Assembly (NCBI GenBank): GCA_944390395.1
Contig: CALXPY010000007.1
Coordinates: 1-48,359 of the forward strand
Direction of reading: 5' to 3'
DNA length: 48,359 nt
Source: an uncultured Clostridia bacterium
Lineage (GTDB): Bacteria; Bacillota; Clostridia; TANB77; CAG-508
Position 1 is the first letter of the stretch. Every line of letters starts with the position of its first letter. The translations under genes and the position numbers were made by a program. The notes beneath the pieces were generated by a model. It saw only the letters and a list, made by a program, of their open reading frames with translations. It had not been told where the DNA came from and did no database searches. This document shows, in pieces, positions 34,750-41,581 of this stretch.

Positions 34750-34780
34750 AAATCTAGTTGAAAAATAATTAATTTTTCAA
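34750..34780 (-). repeat. Palindromic leader element shared with the antitoxin-fic leader
   Basis: 34750-34771 repeats 1231-1252 exactly. At 34757-34781 it is extended to a 25-base dyad, GTTGAAAAAT...ATTTTTCAAC on the minus strand, with only central mismatches. It lies about 30-60 bases upstream of the DUF362 start and downstream of a candidate TATAAT. Confidence 0.6.
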
Positions 34781-34966
34781 CTTTAATCATGCCTTTTGCA
34801 TATTTTTATCTTGTATATTATATCACTAAGGAATGTAAAAATCCAGATTTAAATTTTCCATCTTAGCGTATCTGCGATTCGCTAAATATGACTCTGCTTC
34901 TTATTGTACTAGAAGACTTCCTAATTTTATTTCCATATTCTGGTGTATGACTATCAGGATTCAGTG

Positions 34967-36037
34967 CTACTTAACATAAAGTGTAAGGCGAAAGGAATAG
35001 CCGCTGTGCTTGCCAGTCGCACCGTTGCGGCCCCTGTAAGCCGTGTACCTGTTGCTACCGCTGTAACTACCTCCCCTACACACACAAGGGTGAGCAAGAC
35101 TGCTACCCGTGCTCGTAGAATATTCTGTTGTCCATTCCCAACAATTTGATGCCATATCATGGATATTACATACTTCATCGCCTATAGTTCCCGTATTCAT
35201 TAATGAAGTGTTTACACTTTTTTTATTAGCATAATTAGTATTTTCCATTTCTTGTATAAATACTATTGCTGTATCCCACGCATAACTATTTACTAAATCA
35301 CTCTCTACTCCTACATTATCACTTTCACTATACATGTTTCTACTTATTTTTGCTGCATCTAATTGAGTTATACAATTCCACAACATACCTTGAGTTAATG
35401 CAGTACTACTACTAGTTCTTGGAGTTCCTGTTGAAACTTTTGATAATGGCTTATAATTCGCTACACCATCTCCACTTCCATAACTTGCTTCATAACGTGC
35501 TAAATAATATCCTCCAAATTTCTTTACACTTTCTACAAAAGTGCCTAAATTTTCTGCTATTGCATTTAAATCATTAAAATGATTTGAATTATCTACTTTT
35601 CCATCTGGGTTATCCCTTGTGACATACTCAAAGCAATCTTTTCCATTATAATCTGGCACAGGAATCAATTGTTTATAATTTTCTGGATTCTCTTCTGTAT
35701 ATGCTGCTTGTCTTAATGTTGGAGTACCATTACTTGTATTAAATGTATATCTTCCTAATTGTATATCACTATAATTTGTTCCTGTATTATCTTTATACAC
35801 TCTACCTACTGGTATCCAAACAAATTGGTTTCCATCTTTATCTTGTATTACTATTCCTTCTGGTACTGTTGTCCCTTCCTCTTCTACTACTTCAAAGCCT
35901 TTTGGTATTGTTACTTTATTTCCATATTCATCTTCTACTGTTACTGTTTCGTCTTGTATTTCTGTTACATCTTCTATACTAGTTGGTAAATCAGGCTCTG
36001 GTATCTCTGTATTTGAATCTCCGCTTCCGCCAACCAT
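34967..36037 (-). CDS. FGE/C-type-lectin-fold surface protein, C-terminal part of a frameshifted gene
   Basis: 356 residues. The N-terminal 120 residues contain DEYGNKVTIPKGFEVVEEEG and VIQDKDGNQFVWIPVGRV. The C-terminal half is an FGE-sulfatase/C-type-lectin fold (YYLARYEASYGSG, MASNCWEWTTEYSTS, CRGGSYSGSNRYTAYRGRNG, FRLTLYVK). In relatives this is fused to the N-terminal prepilin segment now in another frame at 35991-36254. Deleting one T in GGTTGG near 36027-36032 would give a continuous product of about 428 residues. The ATG at 36037 has no proper ribosome site, so it is probably not translated independently. The last 40 codons look like a hypervariable tract. Confidence 0.75.
   Translation of the reverse strand: MVGGSGDSNTEIPEPDLPTSIEDVTEIQDETVTVEDEYGNKVTIPKGFEVVEEEGTTVPEGIVIQDKDGNQFVWIPVGRVYKDNTGTNYSDIQLGRYTFNTSNGTPTLRQAAYTEENPENYKQLIPVPDYNGKDCFEYVTRDNPDGKVDNSNHFNDLNAIAENLGTFVESVKKFGGYYLARYEASYGSGDGVANYKPLSKVSTGTPRTSSSTALTQGMLWNCITQLDAAKISRNMYSESDNVGVESDLVNSYAWDTAIVFIQEMENTNYANKKSVNTSLMNTGTIGDEVCNIHDMASNCWEWTTEYSTSTGSSLAHPCVCRGGSYSGSNRYTAYRGRNGATGKHSGYSFRLTLYVK
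34988..35110 (-). other. Candidate diversity-generating-retroelement variable region (VR)
   Basis: The end of the FGE fold is abruptly GC-rich: by hand count 50 of 84 bases (about 60%) at 34988-35071, within a gene using A/T-ending codons. The tract is dominated by TAC, AGC, AAC, GGC, CGC and CAC codons, which is what adenine mutagenesis of AAC template codons produces. It lies where DGR targets carry their variable residues. No template repeat or reverse transcriptase is in this window. Confidence 0.5.
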
Positions 36038-36254
36038 TCATTATTTCATCTAATTCATTAATTAAGTCATTTAATTCCTTTTGATCATTTGCTACTGCAT
36101 TGTTCATTGTATTTGCTGCTTCTTTTGCCTTATTTATTATTCCATTTTCACTAAACACTGCGTCTATTGTAACCCCTGCTAGTATTAATATCACTACTAT
36201 TGTTACTGCTAAGGCTATTAGTGTTATACCTTTCTTTTCTTTTATACTTTTCAT
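35991..36254 (-). CDS. Type IV prepilin-like N-terminal segment (5' part of a frameshifted gene)
   Basis: 87 residues. A class III-like prepilin leader (MKSIKEKKG-ITLIALAVTI) is followed by one hydrophobic helix and GVTIDAVFSENGIINKAKEA, the standard start of clostridial prepilin-fused surface proteins. The last 13 residues (WRKRRFKYRDTRA) are out of the expected frame. The true continuation is GGSGDSNTEIPEPDL in the +1 frame at 36037 downward. The intact product would be exported and anchored by the helix, displaying the FGE/lectin fold. ATG at 36254 follows GAGGGAG. Confidence 0.7.
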   Translation of the reverse strand: MKSIKEKKGITLIALAVTIVVILILAGVTIDAVFSENGIINKAKEAANTMNNAVANDQKELNDLINELDEIMNGWRKRRFKYRDTRA

Positions 36255-36296
36255 AAGTTCTATTTCTCCCTCTATATTAATTTAATTTTGATCTTA

Positions 36297-36452
36297 CCAC
36301 AATATGTGATAATATATTTTTTCTTGCTCGTCCCTACTTCGTAAGAAAATGTATAAAATTTTGCTTAACCTCGAGTACAAAATTTTAACATTTTCTAACT
36401 CGCTGGTCCCCACACGTAGCTCGCTTCGAAAAAAATATTATCACTATTGTGG
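36297..36452. repeat. Hairpin element 1 (156 bp, terminal inverted repeats)
   Basis: Ends match as inverted repeats over about 26 bases with two indels (CCACAATA-GTGATAATAT-TTTTTTC). Inside, GAAAATGT...AAAATTTTG at 36346-36364 pairs with CAAAATTTTA-ACATTTTC at about 36378-36395. GC-rich segments (CTCGTCCC, GGTCCCCACACG) flank the inner stem. No ORF. It fits a MITE-like element or a structured RNA. Confidence 0.6.
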
Positions 36453-36532
36453 AGTTCCAATTTCTGCCTTTTTCAAAATACATTAATTTTCAAAATAAAT
36501 TTCTTTATTTAAATTTTCAAATTGGTAATTAA

Positions 36533-36648
36533 GAAGCGTGTTATATATATTATTTGAAAAAACATGAGTCGACAGCCCTTTGAGGCGGGGGTGTGACCCG
36601 TGAGCTTGGAGACCGTGTTTTTGAAAATAATATATATAACTTAGCTTC
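36533..36648. repeat. Hairpin element 2 (116 bp, AT-rich arms with a GC-rich core)
   Basis: Arms of about 30 bases sharing GTTATATATATTATTT and AAAAACA pair as inverted repeats at 36533-36563 and 36613-36648. They enclose a GC-rich core of about 50 bases (GACAGCCC, GGCGGGGGTGTGACCCG) with its own CGGG/CCCG stem. In this genome such a GC island outside genes suggests a folded RNA or a mobile-element end. Confidence 0.6.
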
Positions 36649-36717
36649 TATAGTACTTAGAAAGTAAAAACTTCATATATATCCACTAGTAAAATTCTGT
36701 GAAAAAAGCACATAAAA

Positions 36718-36747
36718 AGAACGCTCCTTATTTTTAAGAAACGTTCT
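36718..36747 (-). terminator. Intrinsic terminator with no obvious upstream gene
   Basis: 13-bp stem AGAACG(T/C)T(T/C)CTTA with two G-T pairs and a 4-base loop, followed on the minus strand by TTTTTATG. The closest upstream coding region ends 350 bases away, so a short RNA or the 16-codon ORF at 36804 may use it. Confidence 0.65.
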
Positions 36748-36803
36748 ATATTTTACATAATATATTATAAATTTTGGTACAAAAACTAAACCTGTTCTAT
36801 TCT

Positions 36804-36854
36804 CTAAAACATAGCTCGCTCTCTCTCTAGTATTTCAATGGTTTCAGCCTTCAT
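36804..36854 (-). CDS. Possible 16-residue leader peptide
   Basis: ATG 36852-36854 is preceded by AGAGGAG and, about 30 bases upstream, by TATAAT. It encodes MKAETIEILERERAMF and stops at TAG. The terminator-like hairpin at 36718 lies 57 bases downstream. Length is far below what sequence alone can prove. Confidence 0.25.
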   Translation of the reverse strand: MKAETIEILERERAMF

Positions 36855-36890
36855 AATTATTCTTTCTCCTCTTATCTCTTATTATACAAA

Positions 36891-37010
36891 TTGGAAAAGA
36901 ATTAAATTTTGGCTAGGAAAACGAAATTGAAATTTATGAGGCGTACTTTGTGTACGTTGATTAAATTTCAATTGAAGTTTGACAACGCCAAAATTATAAT
37001 TATTTTTCAA
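36891..37010. repeat. Hairpin element 3 (120 bp, nested inverted repeats)
   Basis: Outer arms 36891-36913 and 36987-37010 (TTGGAAAAGAATTA / AATTTTGGC) pair with few mismatches. An inner perfect pair, AAATTGAAATTTA with TAAATTTCAATT, and a GTAC/GTAC tip complete a long hairpin. Third such element within 720 bases; no coding potential. Confidence 0.6.
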
Positions 37011-37097
37011 TTTAACTGGTTAAATTTTATATTAAAAACATATCAACTGTCAATACTTTTAACAAATTTAACTTTTGTACATAACATATTGAATTAT

Positions 37098-37655
37098 TTA
37101 CTGTAAATCTTTTATTACTTTACATGGATTACCTACAGCTACGCAATTATCTGGAATGTCTTTTGTAACCACACTACCAGCTCCTATAACTACATTATTC
37201 CCTACTTTTACACCTGGAAGTATTACAACATTTCCACCTATCCATACATTATTTCCGATACTAATAGGTTTTGCATATTCTAGTCCTTCATTTCTTTCTA
37301 CTGCATTAATTGGATGTCCTGAAGTATATATACTACAATTTGGCCCTATAAAAACGTCATTCCCAATTGATACTTTTGCTGCATCCAATATTACTAAGTT
37401 GTGATTAGAATAAAAATTTTCTCCTAACTCTATATTATATCCATAATCGCACCAAAAATCTTGTTCAATTGTACATCTTTTACCCATTTTTATATTTAAT
37501 TTTTGTAATATCTCCATTTTTTTATTCATAGCTGATGGTCGTGTATTATTATATTCAAAACATAAATCTTGAGCATTTTTTATTTCATTTTGCAATTCTT
37601 CATCATAATTTGGATTATATATTAATCCTTTTTGCAATTTTTCTTTTTCAGTCAA
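37098..37655 (-). CDS. Sugar O-acetyltransferase (maltose/galactoside acetyltransferase family)
   Basis: 185 residues: N-terminal Mac domain (KLQKGLIYNPNYDEELQNEI) followed by left-handed beta-helix hexapeptide repeats (IGENFY, IGNDVFIGPNCSIYTSGHPI, IGNNVWIGGNVVILPGVKVG, IGAGSVV). The catalytic His is in SGHPI. It transfers acetyl from acetyl-CoA to a sugar hydroxyl, forming a cytosolic trimer. Full length for the family. It is 53 bases from the upstream CYTH gene, perhaps one unit. Confidence 0.93.
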   Translation of the reverse strand: MTEKEKLQKGLIYNPNYDEELQNEIKNAQDLCFEYNNTRPSAMNKKMEILQKLNIKMGKRCTIEQDFWCDYGYNIELGENFYSNHNLVILDAAKVSIGNDVFIGPNCSIYTSGHPINAVERNEGLEYAKPISIGNNVWIGGNVVILPGVKVGNNVVIGAGSVVTKDIPDNCVAVGNPCKVIKDLQ

Positions 37656-37708
37656 ATCTGTTCACTCCTTTTATTTTCAAATTTTTTATTACCATTTTAT
37701 TAATAATT

Positions 37709-38341
37709 CTATTCACTAACTTTAGGCATAGGTAAATCGAATCTAACATGTTTATATCTTTTTACATTTTGAGCTTTACATAGTTCTGAATATTTATCAT
37801 CCCATGATAGTCTATATGATTTATGTATGTCTAACCCTAAATTATTTACCCATTTTTTTACTATTTCTTTTGGATCTATATAATCACTCTTATTTTCAAT
37901 CTCTAAAGCAATACCAAAAGGATATTCATCTACAGCAATTTCAATTTCATTATTAGTAAAAATCGTCCTATATCTTTCGTAGCTTTCAATACTTTTCATC
38001 TTTAATACATTATTAATTAAGAATTTCAAATTATCATATTCACTATAATTAATATTCAGTTCTATTTCTTCTTCTTCATTAACTTCATTTTCTGTAGTTG
38101 ATGGTAATCGCCTCTTCCAACTGATTTTACATTTAGACGAAATTTCATTTTTTGTAATTCTAACTCTAAACCTTCCATCTACTTCTTTAGTATAGAAGCT
38201 CATTGAATCACAAGGATGATCATATTGCTCTGTTTTTTCATAACATCTGCTTTGCATAGATAATCCATTTATATTCTTTATTTTTTTTATTATACTCTCT
38301 AAATTCTCTGTAGGAAAATAGTATCTAACTTCATATTCCAT
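37709..38341 (-). CDS. CYTH/triphosphate-tunnel-type protein
   Basis: 210 residues. It begins MEYEVRYYF, close to the ExExK signature of CYTH domains (Arg replacing the usual Lys). It then has charged beta strands (RFRVRITKNE, CKISWKRRL), ERYRTIFTNNEIEIAVDEYP and FGIALEIENKSDY, which follow the CyaB/ThTPase pattern. CYTH enzymes act on triphosphates such as thiamine triphosphate, polyphosphate or ATP. The substrate is not predictable here. Confidence 0.72.
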   Translation of the reverse strand: MEYEVRYYFPTENLESIIKKIKNINGLSMQSRCYEKTEQYDHPCDSMSFYTKEVDGRFRVRITKNEISSKCKISWKRRLPSTTENEVNEEEEIELNINYSEYDNLKFLINNVLKMKSIESYERYRTIFTNNEIEIAVDEYPFGIALEIENKSDYIDPKEIVKKWVNNLGLDIHKSYRLSWDDKYSELCKAQNVKRYKHVRFDLPMPKVSE

Positions 38342-38460
38342 ATCTACTTCGCTCCCTTATCTAATAATAGTTCATATATTCCACTTCTAATTCGGTAAAT
38401 CTTAAGTTATAATCAGTAAAATAGTCACCCTTATAATTATGCTTGAGATAAACTTGTTAA

Positions 38461-38499
38461 AATATTTCTATTTAAATTAGTAATTTAAATAGAAATATT
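38461..38499. terminator. Perfect 19-base inverted repeat, likely terminator after sodA
   Basis: 38461-38479 is the exact reverse complement of 38481-38499, separated by a single G. The stem is nearly all A/T, and TTTTAACAAG follows on the minus strand. It is 12 bases past the SOD stop. Confidence 0.65.
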
Positions 38500-38510
38500 C
38501 TGTAACTATA

Positions 38511-39098
38511 TTATATCTTACTAAATCTTTTATTAACAACATTCCAATTTACAATGTTCCAAAAGGCTTTTATATATTCGTCTCTTTTTGTTTTATATTG
38601 TAAATAATATGAATGTTCCCACATATCTAATACTAATAATGGCTCACAGCCCCATAGTGTTAAATTTTGGTGTTTTTCGCATTGCAATATTTCTAATTTT
38701 TTAAAGTTTGGTACCCATACTAATAAATTCCATCCAGAAGCTTCTACAACTTTTGCACTACTTGTAAATTGTTCTTTGAATTTATCATAACTACCAAAGT
38801 CTTTATTTATTTGTTCCATTAATTTTATGTCTGGGCTTGTTGGTATTGCAGGTCCTAAATTTTCAAAAAATAGCTCATGCAATATTGCTCCTGATCCAAA
38901 AAAACTTAAATCTTTTTCTAAACATTTAATATTTTCAAAATTATTACTTTCTCTTGCTTTGTCTAATTTTTCTTGTGTTTTATTAGTATTGTCTACATAT
39001 CCTGTATACAAAACATCATAATGTAGCATTAATGTTTCTTTACTATAATAAGGTTCTAAGGCATTTACTGGATATGGTAAATCTATCTTTTTTAGCAT
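38511..39098 (-). CDS. sodA: Superoxide dismutase (Fe/Mn family)
   Basis: 195 residues with the four metal ligands His26, His74, Asp158 and His162 (LHYDVLY, LHELFFENL, LDMWEHSYYLQY). The opening LPYPVNALEPYYSKETLMLH is typical. It converts superoxide to peroxide and oxygen, protecting an anaerobe during air exposure. Some residues vary from the common form (HELFFENL instead of HxxxWxNL), as in clostridial SodA-like proteins. RBS TAGGAGGAAT. Metal choice cannot be told from the sequence. Confidence 0.9.
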   Translation of the reverse strand: MLKKIDLPYPVNALEPYYSKETLMLHYDVLYTGYVDNTNKTQEKLDKARESNNFENIKCLEKDLSFFGSGAILHELFFENLGPAIPTSPDIKLMEQINKDFGSYDKFKEQFTSSAKVVEASGWNLLVWVPNFKKLEILQCEKHQNLTLWGCEPLLVLDMWEHSYYLQYKTKRDEYIKAFWNIVNWNVVNKRFSKI

Positions 39099-39161
39099 AT
39101 TATCATTCCTCCTATACTAATAACTTATTATATTAAGAAATAATATTATTATTCACTTTTA

Positions 39162-39743
39162 CTAGTATACTTCTTCTAATTTTAGTCTTCCATTACATTT
39201 ACCACATCTATATTTATATAATAGCTTTTTATTAAACCTTTTTCTATAAATTTCTTGACCACAGTTTTGGCATTTTATTTTATATTTATAATTTTTATCT
39301 TCTTCGTAAGTTTTGTTACTTCTTTTATAATCCTCTGCCTTATTTCCAACTCTTGAAATATTATATCCTAATTTTGTATTTATATATTGTGCATATTTTT
39401 TAAACAGTTCTCCATGATTATTACAAAATGGCATACAATGAATAATTTCATGCACTATTGTATTTTTTATGATTTCATCTTCTAATTCCATTACCCATGG
39501 GCTAATTTCTATAACATGCTTATTAAATTTAGCATATCTTAATATTTTTCTTCTACCATTTTTTTCTATATATTTTGATTTTTGATCAGGTTCTTCTTGT
39601 TTACAACACCCATATCTTTTATTATTTCTCTTTGAAAGATGTATTTCTATATTTCCTACAATTTCTTTATTTAATACATCTATTCCAATATTCTTCAATT
39701 CTTCTACACATTCTTTATATAAAATATTTAATTTTTCTTCCAT
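39162..39743 (-). CDS. SprT-like metalloprotease domain protein
   Basis: 193 residues. The zinc protease motif is H98-E99-x-x-H102 (VHEIIHCM) with a further His110, and a C-terminal zinc ribbon uses two CxxC pairs (KCQNCGQEIY, YRCGKCNGRL). This is the SprT/SprTL layout. In eukaryotes the family degrades DNA-protein crosslinks; the bacterial role is uncertain. Alone on its transcript between SOD and the hsp20 terminator. Confidence 0.85.
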   Translation of the reverse strand: MEEKLNILYKECVEELKNIGIDVLNKEIVGNIEIHLSKRNNKRYGCCKQEEPDQKSKYIEKNGRRKILRYAKFNKHVIEISPWVMELEDEIIKNTIVHEIIHCMPFCNNHGELFKKYAQYINTKLGYNISRVGNKAEDYKRSNKTYEEDKNYKYKIKCQNCGQEIYRKRFNKKLLYKYRCGKCNGRLKLEEVY

Positions 39744-39766
39744 ATTTCTTGATCCTTATATACAAA

Positions 39767-39798
39767 ATCCCTTCAGTGAATTTCTTCAGAGAAGGGAT
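39767..39798 (-). terminator. Terminator after hsp20
   Basis: Stem ATCCCTTC/GAAGGGAT (8 bp) with a 16-base structured loop, then TTTTGT on the minus strand; 14 bases past the hsp20 stop. Confidence 0.72.
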
Positions 39799-39811
39799 CA
39801 TCAAAAATTTA

Positions 39812-40231
39812 TTAATCTTCAATTTGAATGTATTTTTTATCAGGTAGTTCTTTCTTTTCTTCTTTTTTAGGGATTTCAAGAGTTAATGTTCCATTTCTAA
39901 ATTTTGCTTTTATGTCTTCTTCTTTGATATTATCTCCTACATAGAAGCTTCTTGAACATTCTCCCATGTATCTTTCTTTACGTACAAATTTGCCTTTTTC
40001 TTTTTCATCTTCCTCTTTATTTACTTTTGCATGTATAGTTAAATATCCTTCTTGAATCTCTATTTTAATGTTTTCTTTTTCATATCCTGGCAAATCAATG
40101 TCAATTAAATATTTATCCTTCTTTTCTTTAATATCTGTTTTCATCAATTTGCTTTCACCTTCATTAAAAAATGCATCCCTAAACATATCATCGAATAAGT
40201 CAAAATCATGTCTTCTTGGTATCATCATCAT
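39812..40231 (-). CDS. Hsp20/alpha-crystallin small heat shock protein
   Basis: 139 residues: N-terminal FDDMFRDAFF segment, alpha-crystallin domain (MKTDIKEKKDKYLIDIDLPG through AKFRNGTLTLEIPKKEEKKE) with the conserved NGTLTLEIP end motif. It is an ATP-independent holdase that forms oligomers and binds unfolding proteins. Preceded by a 27-bp degenerate CIRCE overlapping its -35, implying HrcA repression. Confidence 0.94.
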   Translation of the reverse strand: MMMIPRRHDFDLFDDMFRDAFFNEGESKLMKTDIKEKKDKYLIDIDLPGYEKENIKIEIQEGYLTIHAKVNKEEDEKEKGKFVRKERYMGECSRSFYVGDNIKEEDIKAKFRNGTLTLEIPKKEEKKELPDKKYIQIED

Positions 40232-40338
40232 AATAAATCAACTCCTTTAATTTATTTTTATGTGTTGACACTCTTTTTAAAAGTAGCACATAATTATTTA
40301 ACTTAGTTTAAAAGTACTTTTAACTTTTTACATATAAT

Positions 40339-40366
40339 ATTATATTCCGTTTTTTAGCAAAGTCAA
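40339..40366 (-). promoter_or_regulatory. Promoter of hsp20
   Basis: Minus-strand TTGACT (40361-40366), 16-bp spacer, TATAAT (40339-40344), followed by an untranslated leader of about 105 bases. Confidence 0.72.
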
Positions 40367-40380
40367 TAGGAGAGTGCTAA
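40354..40380 (-). promoter_or_regulatory. Degenerate CIRCE (HrcA operator) over the hsp20 -35
   Basis: Minus-strand TTAGCACTC-9-CTTTGCTAA. The total is exactly the 27 bases of CIRCE (TTAGCACTC-9-GAGTGCTAA). The left half is perfect and the right half matches 6 of 9. It covers the -35. Confidence 0.6.
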
Positions 40381-40394
40381 AATTCACAAAATTT

Positions 40395-40748
40395 TCACAT
40401 TTCTGCTTTCCATTCTTCTTCCTTAAATCCAATTAATACTTTATTTTCTAAGACTAAAATGGGTCTTTTTATTAACATTCCATCAGTTGATAATAATTCT
40501 ATTTTTTCATCATCTGACATTAAAGGTAATTTATCTTTTAAATTTAGTTCTTTATATTTTAATCCACTTGTATTAAACCATTTTTTTATATCTTTATCAC
40601 TCATTTTTATCCATCTTTTTAATTCTTCTACTGTTGGAGTATTTTCAATTATATGTCTATCCTCAAATTCAATTTTATTATCTTCTAACCATTTCTTGGC
40701 TTTCTTACATGTAGAACATTTTGGATATTCTATAAATAATTTTTTCAT
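40395..40748 (-). CDS. ArsC/Spx family protein
   Basis: 117 residues of the ArsC/Spx thioredoxin-like fold: YPKCSTCKKAKKWL with C11-x-x-C14, IENTPTVEELKRWI, KDKLPLMSDDEKIELLSTDG and MLIKRPILVLENKVLIGFKE. Proteins of this type are either glutaredoxin-linked arsenate-reductase-like enzymes or Spx-type RNA polymerase regulators responding to disulfide stress. The CxxC and the YffB-like length favour the enzyme-like or redox subgroup. The gene sits between two stress-linked units. Confidence 0.85.
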   Translation of the reverse strand: MKKLFIEYPKCSTCKKAKKWLEDNKIEFEDRHIIENTPTVEELKRWIKMSDKDIKKWFNTSGLKYKELNLKDKLPLMSDDEKIELLSTDGMLIKRPILVLENKVLIGFKEEEWKAEM

Positions 40749-40857
40749 AACTATTACACCTTTCTTTTTTGTTTTTCTCTTTTATTTTATCATATTTTTA
40801 AAATAAGTAATAGGTATTTACAAATTTTTAATATTTATGCATATTTATTATATAGTA

Positions 40858-40886
40858 AAGGAGTTCCACATAATGTGAAACTCCTT
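40858..40886. terminator. Hairpin after the Cys-cluster protein gene
   Basis: Stem AAGGAGTT(C/T)CACA with TGTG(A)AACTCCTT, about 12 bp with one mismatch and a 3-base loop, 5 bases past the stop at 40892. The T tract is short. Confidence 0.6.
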
Positions 40887-40891
40887 GAATT

Positions 40892-41431
40892 TCAGATATT
40901 TCTAGTCAACATATTATATCTTTCCCTTTCGGACATATCTTTTCTTAAAATATAGTAATTTTCACATTCTACTATAATTAAGAACTCTCTTTTTGTGTTG
41001 AAAGTTTCAACTCCCTTTTTTATAAAACTAAAAGCTTCTATTCGGTCTGAATAGAAAATAGAATCTTTTATGGAATATCCTTCTTGCTTCAGCCCATCTA
41101 CTGTTCTTGCTCTAACTTTAGCACAACCTTTAGGATCTAAAGCTGCTGAACATCTTGCACAGAATGTACATAAATGCTCTGATACAGTTATATCAATTAC
41201 ATCTTTCTTTTCAAGAGGAAAATGATATAACTTTCCATCCCATTTAACTACCAATCCTGATTCGTTCTTCAACCTTGCTTTAAAAAGTTCTTCGCTACTA
41301 ATCTCATGAAGTCTTTCCAATAAATCTTCTTTTAGATACCTTATTTGAACGCTTTTTTCTGTTTTTATAATTTCTTCGTCATACACCCGTTTTACGGATA
41401 TACCTTTAAATAGTCCTTTACTTTCTTGCAT
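40892..41431 (-). CDS. Conserved-looking protein with a Cys cluster, unknown function
   Basis: 179 residues from ATG 41431, preceded by AGGAGGAAG; an ATG 45 bases upstream lacks a site. I do not recognise the family. A central segment HLCTFCARCSAALDPKGC carries four Cys in a CxxCxxCx(8)C pattern able to hold a metal or cluster. The flanks are mixed alpha/beta without a membrane part, with KLYHFPLEKKDVIDITV before and DGLKQEGYSIKDSIFYSDRI after. It has its own promoter with a palindromic operator just after the -10, so it is probably tightly regulated. A metal- or redox-responsive protein is a guess. Confidence 0.8.
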   Translation of the reverse strand: MQESKGLFKGISVKRVYDEEIIKTEKSVQIRYLKEDLLERLHEISSEELFKARLKNESGLVVKWDGKLYHFPLEKKDVIDITVSEHLCTFCARCSAALDPKGCAKVRARTVDGLKQEGYSIKDSIFYSDRIEAFSFIKKGVETFNTKREFLIIVECENYYILRKDMSERERYNMLTRNI

Positions 41432-41462
41432 TTTTCTTCCTCCTAAATATCTGAAATTCTTT

Positions 41463-41478
41463 AAGTGTGTAAACACTT
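41463..41478. promoter_or_regulatory. Palindromic operator downstream of the Cys-cluster gene promoter
   Basis: AAGTGTGTAAACACTT has perfect 6-bp arms around GTAA. It begins 5 bases downstream of the -10, an ideal repressor position. Confidence 0.55.
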
Positions 41479-41483
41479 CATCT

Positions 41484-41512
41484 ATTATACCATATTATGT
41501 TAAGGATAGCAA
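41484..41512 (-). promoter_or_regulatory. Promoter of the Cys-cluster protein gene
   Basis: Minus-strand TTGCTA (41507-41512), 17-bp spacer, TATAAT (41484-41489). Confidence 0.68.
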
Positions 41513-41537
41513 ATTTATACTATTCTATTAATTTTTA

Positions 41538-41546
41538 TGTTATAAT
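41538..41546 (+). promoter_or_regulatory. Extended -10 promoter of the pseudouridine synthase gene
   Basis: TGTTATAAT: an extended -10 (TG-n-TATAAT) 35 bases upstream of the start, without a clear -35. Confidence 0.5.
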
Positions 41547-41581
41547 ATATTTGAAAATAACCTTAATATATGGAGTTAATT

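Noticed and set aside
36909..37106. Plus-strand ORF across hairpin element 3
   Set aside because: Its residues come from the inverted repeats and no ribosome site precedes it.
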